From Pandoraea sp. (GTDB lineage Bacteria > Pseudomonadota > Gammaproteobacteria > Burkholderiales > Burkholderiaceae), in the NCBI GenBank assembly GCA_031291335.1, contig JARLJF010000074.1, positions 1 through 64,000 of the forward strand: a stretch of 64,000 bases of DNA, in the 5' to 3' direction. Positions 35,581 to 43,936 of the stretch are shown here, piece after piece (position 1 is the first letter of the stretch; every line of letters starts with the position of its first letter). The position numbers and the translations under genes are program-made. The notes under the pieces were generated by a model. The model did no database searches. It had not been told where the DNA came from and was given only the letters and a program-made list of their open reading frames with translations.

Positions 35581-36945
35581 ATGGCCCAAGACATCCCGTC
35601 GCGGCAATCGGAACGCATCGACGTTCGCGACGCGCTGCAATCCGCCCCGCTCGGCGCGTTTCATTACTGGCTGGCCACGCTGCTGGCACTGATCCTGCTC
35701 TTCGACGGCTTCGATCTCTACAACGCGGCCTATATCGTTCACGACGTCACCGCGCTCTGGCATCTGTCGCCGAGCCAGATCGGTGTGCTGCTGTCTTGCG
35801 GACTGGCAGGGTTCGCCGCCGGGTCTGCCGCCTCGGGGCCGTTCAGCGATCGGATCGGGCGACGTCGCGTGCTGCTCACCGGCATCTGGCTCTCCGGCCT
35901 GATGAGCCTCGCCATCGCGCTGTTCGCTCACGATCTGCGCACCTTCATCGCACTGCGCTTTTTGATGGGCATTTCGCTGGGTCTGCTGATGCCGGTCGCC
36001 GTCACCTACATCAACGAGATCGCGCCCAAGCGCAGCGCCAACGTCTTCACCATCGTGTTCTTCTCGTGCGGCTGGATCGGCGGCGCAACAGCGTCCGGTT
36101 TCATCGCCGCGTGGCTGATTCCGCAGCACGGCTGGCAGAGCATGTACTACGTCGGCGCGCTGTCGGTTGTGCTGGCGCTGGCATTGCAATTCGTGCTGCC
36201 CGAGTCGGTCTCGTTCCTCGCTAGCCGTGGCCGTCAGGACGAAGTGCGGGCACAGCTCACGCGCCTTTGGCCGGCACGTGCAGGCGAGTTTGCGAACGCG
36301 ACCTTCACGTCACCGGATGCCGGCGTGAAAGCCGGCTCGGTAGCGGCGCTCTTTTCGAGCGAATTCCGCCGTCAGACGATCTGCCTGTGGGCCATGGGTG
36401 CGCTGTCGCTCTTCTCCTCGTACGGTCTGTCGGGCTGGCTGCCGACGATCATGCTCAAGCGCGGTGAAAACCTCTCGACGAGCTTTGCTTACGGCTCGCT
36501 GCTGGTCTTCGCCTCCGCGTTCGGCAGCCTGCTCACCGGCGTGGTGGCAGACCGCATCGGCAATCGCCGCCTGGCCATGTCGCTCGCCTGGTTGTGTGGG
36601 GCGGCCGCCATCGGCGTCCTGGGGACGATCACCGGTGGCTCCGTGACGTTCGTGGGCATCGTGGTCGCGGGCATGTTCGTCATCGGCACGCAAACGGTGC
36701 TCAACAATCTCGTTGCCGTGAGCTACCCGACGGAGATTCGCAGCACCGGCGTCGGCCTCTACCTCGGCATTGCCCGCGTTGGCGCGATGTGCGGACCAGC
36801 GATTGCCGGCGTGCTGCAACAGGCGACCGGCGGGGCCGGCGTGATGTTCGTGGTGCTGGGCGCCGCGCTCGTGACCGCCGCCGCGCTGGTGTTCCTCGTG
36901 GCCCGCCCCGAAAGCCTGCCCAAGGCCCCGGCGTTTGGTCACTAA
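35581..36945 (+). CDS. MFS transporter, aromatic acid:H+ symporter-like
   Basis: A 454-residue major facilitator with 12 hydrophobic helices. The loop 2-3 motif is GPFSDRIGRRRVLL, and DGFDLYNAAYIV early in helix 1 is like the aspartate motif of the AAHS (PcaK/MhpT) group. The repeat motif in loop 8-9 is GVVADRIGNRRLAM. It probably imports an aromatic or other small organic acid with protons. It is the first of three plus-strand genes, followed by the dihydroxyphthalate-decarboxylase-like and class II aldolase genes, and is divergent from the citrate-synthase-like putative regulator. Confidence 0.92.
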   Translation: MAQDIPSRQSERIDVRDALQSAPLGAFHYWLATLLALILLFDGFDLYNAAYIVHDVTALWHLSPSQIGVLLSCGLAGFAAGSAASGPFSDRIGRRRVLLTGIWLSGLMSLAIALFAHDLRTFIALRFLMGISLGLLMPVAVTYINEIAPKRSANVFTIVFFSCGWIGGATASGFIAAWLIPQHGWQSMYYVGALSVVLALALQFVLPESVSFLASRGRQDEVRAQLTRLWPARAGEFANATFTSPDAGVKAGSVAALFSSEFRRQTICLWAMGALSLFSSYGLSGWLPTIMLKRGENLSTSFAYGSLLVFASAFGSLLTGVVADRIGNRRLAMSLAWLCGAAAIGVLGTITGGSVTFVGIVVAGMFVIGTQTVLNNLVAVSYPTEIRSTGVGLYLGIARVGAMCGPAIAGVLQQATGGAGVMFVVLGAALVTAAALVFLVARPESLPKAPAFGH

Positions 36946-37008
36946 TTTCGGTCACTGACTTTCTGCGGATGGGCGGGCAATGCGCGCCTCCGCGCATTGG
37001 AACGCGTC

Positions 37009-37998
37009 ATGCCCAAGCTCACCCTCTCGCTCGCCGTCAACGATTACGACCATGTGCGCGACCTGCTCGACGGCCGCGTTGTCGCGCAAGGTATCGACCT
37101 CGTGCCCTCGGTGCTGCCGGTCGAAGAAATCTTCTATCGCACGACCCATTTTCAGGAGTGGGATCTCTCGGAAATGTCGCTCGCGAAGTACGCGTCGCTG
37201 CGCTCGCAAGGCGACGATCGTCTGATCGGCCTGCCGGTGTTTCCCTCGCGGGTGTTCCGGCTGTCCTCGCTCTATGTGCGAAGTGATGGCAGCGTGGCGT
37301 CGCCGGCCGATCTGCGTGGCAAGCGGATCGGTGTGCCGGAGTGGGCGCAAACGGCATCCGTCTACTCGCGCGGGTGGCTCACGCACGATCAGGGCGTCGC
37401 GCTGGCAGACGTCGAATGGCGGCAAGGCGGCGTCAATCAGGCAGGGCGGCAGGAGAAGGTCGCCGTGCGTGTGCCCGACGGCGTGCGCTACCGACCGTCC
37501 CCCGAGAAGTCGCTCACGGCCATGCTGCTCGACGGCGAGATCGATGCGATTCTCAGTGCCCGTCCGCCAGCGCCGCCACCGGGGCGCGAGCATGAAGTCG
37601 TGCGATTGCTGACGGACTTCGAGACCGCCGAGCGCGATTACTTCGAGCGGACCGGCGTCTTCCCGATCATGCATCTGATCGTCATGCGACGCGACGTTTT
37701 CACCGCCAATCGCTGGATCGCGGGCAATTTGCTCAAAGCCTTCACACAAGCGAAGGACGCCAGCATCGCCCGCCTCGAAGACATTACCTGCTCACACTTT
37801 CCGCTGCCGTGGATGAGTCAACGCGCCGCGCAGGCTCGCGCGATGTTTGGCGGCGATCCGTGGCCGTACGGCATTGCACCGAACCGCGTCACGCTCGACG
37901 CCTTCCTGCGCTTCGCGTTCGAGCAGGGCGTGTGCCACCGTCTGATGCAGGCCGACAAACTCTTTCCTCCGGAGATGGCGGCCGCCGTGCGGGTCTGA
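37009..37998 (+). CDS. 4,5-dihydroxyphthalate decarboxylase-like protein
   Basis: A 329-residue protein with a type-2 periplasmic-binding fold (NMT1-like), like 4,5-dihydroxyphthalate decarboxylase Pht5. Recognisable segments are LSLAVNDYDHVRDLLDGRV at the start, EEIFYRTTHFQEWDLSEMS and LRGKRIGVPEWAQTASVYSRG. There is no signal peptide, which separates it from transport binding proteins and agrees with a cytosolic enzyme. The start at 37009 is preferred; a TTG four codons upstream is possible. It is 63 bases after the MFS gene. The substrate may be an aromatic acid other than phthalate, since no phthalate dioxygenase gene is in the window. Confidence 0.85.
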   Translation: MPKLTLSLAVNDYDHVRDLLDGRVVAQGIDLVPSVLPVEEIFYRTTHFQEWDLSEMSLAKYASLRSQGDDRLIGLPVFPSRVFRLSSLYVRSDGSVASPADLRGKRIGVPEWAQTASVYSRGWLTHDQGVALADVEWRQGGVNQAGRQEKVAVRVPDGVRYRPSPEKSLTAMLLDGEIDAILSARPPAPPPGREHEVVRLLTDFETAERDYFERTGVFPIMHLIVMRRDVFTANRWIAGNLLKAFTQAKDASIARLEDITCSHFPLPWMSQRAAQARAMFGGDPWPYGIAPNRVTLDAFLRFAFEQGVCHRLMQADKLFPPEMAAAVRV

Positions 37999-38060
37999 CA
38001 CCTGCACGCCGCCTACGCCACGCTTCGCCCTTCCTCTTTGGTATTTCATTTGTCACGATC

Positions 38061-38825
38061 ATGACGCAAGCTGCTACCCCCTACACGCCGGCGGTCACTG
38101 AACACGATGCCCGTTCGATGGCCCAATTGCTCGAAGACCTCGCCGCCGCGAACCACATCCTCGCGCATCACGAAGTCCTCGACGGCTTTGGCCATGTGAG
38201 CGTTCGCGACCCGCGCAATCCGGCACATTTTCTGATCGCCCAATCGATGGCGCCCGAGCTGGTCACGCCGGACGACATTCTCACGCTCGACCTCGATTGC
38301 CAGCCGGTCGACGGCGACACCCGCAAGCGCTATCTCGAAACGTGGATTCACAGCGAGATCTACCGCGCGCGGCCAGACGTGGCGGCCATCGTGCACAGCC
38401 ACTCGCCGTCGGTGATTCCGTTTGCGGCGTCGGCGGTGCGTCTGCGCCCGGTCTATCACATGGCGGGCTTTCTCGGCAGCGGCGCGCCGGTGTTCGACAT
38501 CCGCCATTGTTTCGGCTGCACCGACATGCTCGTGCGCAACGGCGATCAGGGCAAAGCGCTGGCGGAGTCGCTGGGCGACTCGGATATCGCCCTCATGCGC
38601 GGACACGGCTTCGTGGCAACCGCCCCGTCACTGCCCGCTGCGGTGTACCGCGCCATCTACACCGAACTGAACGCGGGCATGCAGTCCAAGGCCATCGCAC
38701 TCGGCGGCGAAGTGACGTATCTCGACCCGGAAGAAGGAAAGCGCTCGAACGCCACGAACCTCGGCGTGATCGAGCGTCCCTGGACGCTGTGGAAGCGTCA
38801 GGTGGCGGCACTGCGCGGCAGTTGA
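38061..38825 (+). CDS. Class II aldolase/adducin-family protein
   Basis: A 254-residue protein of the class II aldolase/adducin fold, with zinc-binding histidines in IVHSHSPSVI and HGFVAT, and the start GFGHVSVRDP. Family members include fuculose-phosphate aldolase and aromatic hydroxy-acid decarboxylases/aldolases. Given the decarboxylase-like gene just upstream (62 bases), an aldolase or decarboxylase acting on an aromatic-derived acid is likely. The start at 38061 is an ATG following an AT-rich spacer. No terminator is obvious before the convergent dehydrogenase gene. Confidence 0.9.
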   Translation: MTQAATPYTPAVTEHDARSMAQLLEDLAAANHILAHHEVLDGFGHVSVRDPRNPAHFLIAQSMAPELVTPDDILTLDLDCQPVDGDTRKRYLETWIHSEIYRARPDVAAIVHSHSPSVIPFAASAVRLRPVYHMAGFLGSGAPVFDIRHCFGCTDMLVRNGDQGKALAESLGDSDIALMRGHGFVATAPSLPAAVYRAIYTELNAGMQSKAIALGGEVTYLDPEEGKRSNATNLGVIERPWTLWKRQVAALRGS

Positions 38826-38857
38826 ACAGCCGTCGATCTACGCAACGGTGTCCGGCA

Positions 38858-39577
38858 TCACCACGGCACCGTTCGACCGAGGTAGTCGACGTAATGCAAT
38901 CCGGCGCGGCCGCTGTGCGCCGCGATGGTATCGACCAGATGCGGAATGCTCTCGTCGATGCTCAGCCGTGCATCGGGCCCGCCCATCTCCGTGCGCACCC
39001 AGCCGGGCGCCATCAGCAGCAACGTGCGCGGGTCGTCGCTGTGTCGCGCGGCGAAGCTGCGCATGAACATGTTGAGCGCCGCCTTGCTGCCCCGGTACAC
39101 CTCGTAGTGACCGTTGGTGTTGTTGGTCAGACTGCCCTGCCCCGACGACATCACGCCAAGGGTGCCGCCGGGGGGCACCAACGCCTCGAACGCTTCGATC
39201 ACTCGCATCGGGCTGAGCGAATTCGTCACCATCACACGCACGAACTCGTCGGTCGACACGTCGGCGATGGTCTCGCGGTCGTCATTCTTGACCCCGGCGT
39301 TCACGAACACCAGATCGAGATGGCGGCCCGCGAGTCGCTCGCGCAATGCGGCGATCTGCACCGGAATCGTGATATCGACGGTTTCGACCTCGAGCGTGCC
39401 GCCCGCAGTTGCCGCCAACAAATCGAGTTTTCCAGACGATCCTTCTCGCGCCGTGGCGATGACCTGCCAGCCTCGCTTGAGATATTCCTCGACCATCGCG
39501 AAGCCCAGACCGCGAGACGCGCCGATCAGCAAGACGGTTTTCGATGGCGATGCGATGGGGGTCGATGTGTTTTGCAT
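38858..39577 (-). CDS. Short-chain dehydrogenase/reductase
   Basis: A 239-residue NAD(P)-dependent oxidoreductase of the SDR family. The Rossmann motif is LLIGASRGLG and the catalytic pair is EVYRGSKAA (Tyr...Lys). FVNAGV and MSSGQGS are typical supporting segments. The start at 39577 has AGGAAAG upstream. It is divergent from a LysR-type regulator gene, with 168 bases between them, so it is very probably the target of that regulator. The substrate is unknown. Confidence 0.92.
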   Translation of the reverse strand: MQNTSTPIASPSKTVLLIGASRGLGFAMVEEYLKRGWQVIATAREGSSGKLDLLAATAGGTLEVETVDITIPVQIAALRERLAGRHLDLVFVNAGVKNDDRETIADVSTDEFVRVMVTNSLSPMRVIEAFEALVPPGGTLGVMSSGQGSLTNNTNGHYEVYRGSKAALNMFMRSFAARHSDDPRTLLLMAPGWVRTEMGGPDARLSIDESIPHLVDTIAAHSGRAGLHYVDYLGRTVPW

Positions 39578-39694
39578 ACGTCTTTCCTCGTGTCGAACGC
39601 CGCTCACTCGTGCCCGACGAAATGCGGGGCAGCGAAGCGACGTGATCTGTCAGGAAATATAGGATGATCGGACACATGGCGGAAGGCGCAGCCC

Positions 39695-39713
39695 ATGCAC
39701 TGATAACATGCAT
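39695..39713. promoter_or_regulatory. Candidate LysR box between the SDR and LysR genes
   Basis: ATGCA-CTGATAACA-TGCAT is a dyad of 5-bp arms spaced by nine bases, in the divergent gap 33 bases before the LysR start. This size and symmetry fit a LysR-type site. It is the only strong dyad I see in the gap. Confidence 0.4.
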
Positions 39714-39745
39714 GCAACGCCATATCTCACGCCAGCGAAATCGCC

Positions 39746-40693
39746 ATGTCCGATCCCGATCTGAATTTGCTCATCGCGTTGGACGCCTTGCTCGCCGAAG
39801 CCAGCGTGGCGGGCGCGTCGCGCCGGCTGGGCCTGAGTGCGTCGGCGATGAGCCGCACACTGAGCCGCCTGCGCGAGGCCACCGGCGATCCGTTGCTGGT
39901 TCGGGCTGGCCGCCACATGGTGCTCACGCCGCACGCCGAGCAGCTACGTGCGCGTAGCCGAGGCGCTGTCGACGAAGCACGCACGCTGCTCACGCCTGCC
40001 ACCGCCGCCCCCGACTTTGCGACGCTGCGCCGTACTTTCACCCTGCGCACCAACGATGGCTTCGTGGAGGCCTTCGGCGCATCATTGATCGCCGCCGTCA
40101 CGCGAGAAGCGCCGTTTGTGAGCTTGCGTTTTTTGCCCAAAGCCGAGAAGACGGCCGCACCTTTGCGCGACGGGCGGACCGATCTGGAAATCGGTGTCCT
40201 TGGTGAGATCGGGGAGACGAGCAACATGGGCCCGGAGATTCGTGTACAGGCGCTGTTCCGCGACCACTTCGTCGGGGCAGTACGTGTGGGCCATCCGCTG
40301 GCGACCGAAGCCGCACCAAGCGCAGAGCGATATGTGGCCTTCGGGCACGTCGTGGCGTCGCGTCATGGCAATGGCGAGGGACCGGTAGACACCGCACTCG
40401 CCGCACTCGGCTTGCATCGCGAGACTGTCGCGGTCGTGCCCAGCTTTCCGGCCGCGTTATCCGTGGCGCAGGCGTCTGATCTGATCGCGCTCGTGCCCGC
40501 GTCGCTCATGAACGAACGCGCGGCACGGCGTGCTTCGACCTCGCCCGAGGCATTTCATGTGTTCGACTTGCCCGTGGCGACTGCGCAGATCACGGTATCG
40601 CTAATGTGGCATCCGCGTCTGGAGGCAGATCCAGCGCATCGCTGGCTACGTCAACGCGTGTTGTCGGTGTGTCGTGGCTCGTCGCCCGCCTGA
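39746..40693 (+). CDS. LysR-family transcription regulator
   Basis: A 315-residue LysR-type regulator. The HTH runs LLAEASVAGASRRLGLSASAMSR, with a following ATGDPLLVRAGRHMVLT. It is divergent from the short-chain dehydrogenase gene and probably controls it and itself. The start at 39746 has GCCAGCG upstream, a modest ribosome-binding site. Its effector is unknown. Confidence 0.92.
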   Translation: MSDPDLNLLIALDALLAEASVAGASRRLGLSASAMSRTLSRLREATGDPLLVRAGRHMVLTPHAEQLRARSRGAVDEARTLLTPATAAPDFATLRRTFTLRTNDGFVEAFGASLIAAVTREAPFVSLRFLPKAEKTAAPLRDGRTDLEIGVLGEIGETSNMGPEIRVQALFRDHFVGAVRVGHPLATEAAPSAERYVAFGHVVASRHGNGEGPVDTALAALGLHRETVAVVPSFPAALSVAQASDLIALVPASLMNERAARRASTSPEAFHVFDLPVATAQITVSLMWHPRLEADPAHRWLRQRVLSVCRGSSPA

Positions 40694-40727
40694 CGAAGTA
40701 ACGCCACGCGATACGCTGCCCCTGGTC

Positions 40728-40755
40728 GCGCTGTTGCGCTGTTGCGCTGTTGCGC
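40728..40755. repeat. Short tandem repeat, GCGCTGTT x3.5
   Basis: Three complete and one partial copy of the 8-base unit GCGCTGTT lie just after the LysR stop. It is outside genes, so copy-number changes would not shift a frame; a role is not evident. Confidence 0.85.
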
Positions 40756-40785
40756 GAGCGAGATAACGACGTCTGTGCGCCGCCG

Positions 40786-41226
40786 TTATCTCCCGGACAT
40801 TGCGCCGCATTGCACCTGCCCCGACACCGGGTCCTTCCTGCAAGCCGTTTGTCCCTGCTCGCTGAAGTAGACGGCGCCCTCAGCATTCACCGGTGCGCCG
40901 GGATAGCGGCCTTGCGGCGCGCGTTGCGGGTCGGTCAGGTTTTTCATCTGCATATCGCTCATGGCGGACGTTTCGCGTTGACGTTGCGTCTGTCGCTCGC
41001 CCTCTGCCATTCCCTGATTGAACTGAGCGCTGACGCCCCCTGCGTTGTCTGGTCGAGGTGCGGGCGGGGTGAGCATGACGCCCGGCTGGCCAACTGGCGT
41101 CGCCTGATTCGACTGGCGAATGCTGTTGAGATCGCCGCCCTGCAAGTACGACTGGGCGGCAGCGCTGCCTGCTATGCCCACCCCTGCCGTCACCATGCAG
41201 GCGATCAGCACTGTTCTGAATGCCAT
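40786..41226 (-). CDS. Predicted secreted protein of unknown function
   Basis: A 146-residue protein with a signal peptide (MAFRTVLIACMVTAGVGIAG then SAAA|QSYLQ). The mature part is polar and Gln/Gly/Pro-rich and ends with two cysteines (TACRKDPVSGQVQC), likely a disulfide. I do not recognise a family. The start at 41226 has GGGGGAC upstream. It is downstream of the AtoE-type carrier gene in the reverse sense and seems monocistronic. Confidence 0.75.
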   Translation of the reverse strand: MAFRTVLIACMVTAGVGIAGSAAAQSYLQGGDLNSIRQSNQATPVGQPGVMLTPPAPRPDNAGGVSAQFNQGMAEGERQTQRQRETSAMSDMQMKNLTDPQRAPQGRYPGAPVNAEGAVYFSEQGQTACRKDPVSGQVQCGAMSGR

Positions 41227-41338
41227 GTTTTGAGTCCCCCGTGAAGTGCAAATCTCGTTGCGTTTTCGGGGCATAGTGTAGCGTCATTCCGGTAACCTTC
41301 GATATCCGAAGCTTGTGGAATGACGCCTTTCACGACGA

Positions 41339-42787
41339 TTACGGCATGACCGGCGGATGGTACGTCAACGTTTGCGCCAGCAGCCACAACATGACGATCA
41401 CCACCGGGAAGTGCACCAGCAGTTGCGTGAACGTGTAGCCGACCACATCGCGGGCGCGCAGACCGAGCACGCCGAGCAGCGGCAGCATCCAGAACGGATT
41501 GATCAGGTTCGGCAACGCTTCGGCGGCGTTGTACACCGTGACCGCCCATCCCAGATGCACGTGCAGATCGTTTGCCGCTTGCATCACGTATGGGGCTTCG
41601 ATGATCCATTTGCCGCCGCCCGACGGCACGAAGAAGCCGAGCACCGCCGAATACACGCCCATCACCGCGGGGAAAGACGACTGCGACGAGATTGCCACGA
41701 AGAAGCTCGACAGATGGTGCGACAGCGTCTGCCCATCGATGCCCGGCGCCTTGGTGAGCAGATAGGCGATGCCGCCATAAAGCGGGAACTGGATCAGCAC
41801 GCCCGCCACCGACGGTACAGACTTCGCGATCGCATCGAGAAAGCGACGGGGACGCCAGTTGAGCAGCATGCCCAGCATCAGAAACACGAAGTTGTACGTG
41901 TTCAGATTCGAAATCGCGATCAACGGGTCTTTCGTGGTGAACTCGTTCCCGATCCAGAGCACGCCCAACACCACGATCAGCACGGTGACGATCGGGCTGA
42001 ACTCGAGCCAGTCGCCCGGGCGTTGCGGCTTCGCATACGTCTTCGTCGTATCGTCGAGCGACACCCCGAGGTCGGTAGCGACCGTCGCGCGCGCATCGCG
42101 CGGTGCCGAGAAATACGCCAGCAAGACGGACACCGCCGTCAGCACGGCCGCAATCGCCATCGACTGCGGCAAGAAAATCGTGTCCGAGAACGGAATCACG
42201 CCGGTGATCTCGACCAGCGCCTTCGGCAGACTCGCCGGATTGGCCTGCAACTGCGCCGCCGACGAACTCAGCCCCAGCGCCCACGTCGCGCCCATGCCCA
42301 GATAGGCCGCCGCGCCACCGGCACGGTAGTCCATGCGAATGTCTTCGCGCCGTGCAATGGCCCGCACCAGCAAGCCGCTGAACACCAGGCTGATCGCCCA
42401 GTTGAACAGTGAAAGCACAATGCTCACGAACGCCACGTACGCGACCGCGCTACGACCGCTGCGCGGCAACGCCGCCATCTTGCGGATGAGCAGCGCGGCG
42501 GGCGGCGAGACCGCCACCACGTAGCCCGAGATCGCCACGATAGCCATCTGCATCGTGAACGGGATCAGGCTCCAGAAGCCGTCGCCGAAAGCCACGCCCA
42601 CTTTGACCGCCGGTACACCGATGGCCAGCGCGCCGCCCGCGCACACGATGACGGCGAGCGCCGCGAACAGATAGGCGTCCGGAAACCAGCGTTCGGACCA
42701 ACGTGTGACCGACGCCGCCAGACGTTCAAGCAGTCCGCCGTCTTGCGGCGCCTGCGTCGTGCTCGATAGTGAAGTTCCCGGTTTCAT
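41339..42787 (-). CDS. Short-chain fatty acid carrier, AtoE family
   Basis: A 482-residue inner-membrane carrier with about 12 helices. Typical family segments are SERWFPDAYLFAALAVIVC, FGDGFWSLIPFTMQMAIV, and GVYSAVLGFFVPSGGGKWIIEAPY. Family members take up short-chain fatty acids such as acetoacetate or butyrate. The start at 42787 follows AGGAA. It lies downstream of the ornithine-cyclodeaminase-like gene with about 170 bases between, all on the minus strand. In this context its substrate may be another small carboxylate. Confidence 0.9.
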   Translation of the reverse strand: MKPGTSLSSTTQAPQDGGLLERLAASVTRWSERWFPDAYLFAALAVIVCAGGALAIGVPAVKVGVAFGDGFWSLIPFTMQMAIVAISGYVVAVSPPAALLIRKMAALPRSGRSAVAYVAFVSIVLSLFNWAISLVFSGLLVRAIARREDIRMDYRAGGAAAYLGMGATWALGLSSSAAQLQANPASLPKALVEITGVIPFSDTIFLPQSMAIAAVLTAVSVLLAYFSAPRDARATVATDLGVSLDDTTKTYAKPQRPGDWLEFSPIVTVLIVVLGVLWIGNEFTTKDPLIAISNLNTYNFVFLMLGMLLNWRPRRFLDAIAKSVPSVAGVLIQFPLYGGIAYLLTKAPGIDGQTLSHHLSSFFVAISSQSSFPAVMGVYSAVLGFFVPSGGGKWIIEAPYVMQAANDLHVHLGWAVTVYNAAEALPNLINPFWMLPLLGVLGLRARDVVGYTFTQLLVHFPVVIVMLWLLAQTLTYHPPVMP

Positions 42788-42957
42788 TTCCTGCGTTCCC
42801 TTATGTGTGTATTGATACGGCGCCGCAGCACCCCGCGTTGCTCGCCCCGCCCTTGCCCTCTTGCCTCTTGCCGCTTTCTGTCTTACCGCCTTGCCCCTGC
42901 CCCTCGGTGGCGACACCCCGTCGCCACCTTCCACTGCGATTTGCTGCCTATGCCGCG

Positions 42958-43902
42958 TCAGGCGTGCTGTGCCGTCTGCCAGACGAGCGTGGCCGCCGCC
43001 AGATCTTCAAGCGCCGTGCCAACGGCCTTGAAGACCGTCCGCTCAGTCGCGCTTTCACGACGCAGGCTTCCGGTGCGGCACAGATCGGCCAACGTGCCGC
43101 GCACATCCTGTGCCGAGAAAACGCCGCGCGACATCGGGCCGAGCAACTCGCCCGATTTCGCCAACGCTTCTTCGGTGTCGACGAACAGCGATGCGCCAGA
43201 GAAACAGGTGTCGCTCGCCTCGCGCATTTGCGGCGTGAAGCTGCCGATCAGATCCAGATGCACGCCAGGCGCAAGCCACTCGCCATGCACCACAGGCTCG
43301 GTGGCAAGCGTCGCGCAGGTGACGATGTCCGCGCCGTCGACAGCCGCTTGGGCGGTCTCGCAAACCACCGCCTCGAGATCTTGCGCACGCAGGCTATCGA
43401 CCAGACGCCCTGCCGCCTGCGCATCGCGGTCCCACACGCTTACCCGCGTAATCGGACGCACCGCACGGTAGGCCAGCGGCACCAGCGACCCGACTCGCCC
43501 CGCGCCAAGCAGCGCCAGGTGCGAGGCCTCTTCACGCGCCAGATACGAGGCGGCCAGCGCCGAAGCGGCTGCTGTGCGGCGCGACGTAATCTCGTTGCCG
43601 TCCATCTGCGCGAGCGGCACGCCGGTCTTGGCGTCGTAGAGCAGATAGGTCGAATGCAGCCCCGGCACGCCACGCTGCCCATTGGCCGGGGCGATGTTCA
43701 CGGTCTTGATGCCGAGATAGCCGCCCGGCTGCCATGCCGGCATGATGAGTACCGTCATGGCAGCGTCCGTCTCCGGCTCGGGGATAACATGCGTGTGGCG
43801 CAGCGGCACTTCGCAGCCTTCCACGAACAGGGTGCGCAGGGCGTCGAGCAACGGGCGGAACGCCAGAGCGTCTCGGGTGGCGGCAGCGTCGATAATTTTC
43901 AT
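42958..43902 (-). CDS. Ornithine cyclodeaminase / mu-crystallin family protein
   Basis: A 314-residue NAD(P)-binding protein. The Rossmann motif is LALLGAGRVGS, and PGGYLGIKTVNIAP and the later DLIGSFTPQMREASD are family blocks. Members deaminate ornithine to proline or reduce cyclic imino acids (pyrroline-2-carboxylate). The start at 43902 has AGAGGAAC upstream. It lies 34 bases after the molybdoenzyme gene and probably shares its transcript. The reaction here is not certain. Confidence 0.88.
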   Translation of the reverse strand: MKIIDAAATRDALAFRPLLDALRTLFVEGCEVPLRHTHVIPEPETDAAMTVLIMPAWQPGGYLGIKTVNIAPANGQRGVPGLHSTYLLYDAKTGVPLAQMDGNEITSRRTAAASALAASYLAREEASHLALLGAGRVGSLVPLAYRAVRPITRVSVWDRDAQAAGRLVDSLRAQDLEAVVCETAQAAVDGADIVTCATLATEPVVHGEWLAPGVHLDLIGSFTPQMREASDTCFSGASLFVDTEEALAKSGELLGPMSRGVFSAQDVRGTLADLCRTGSLRRESATERTVFKAVGTALEDLAAATLVWQTAQHA

Positions 43903-43936
43903 GGATACGGTTCCTCTCTGAATTGGGATGGAAATC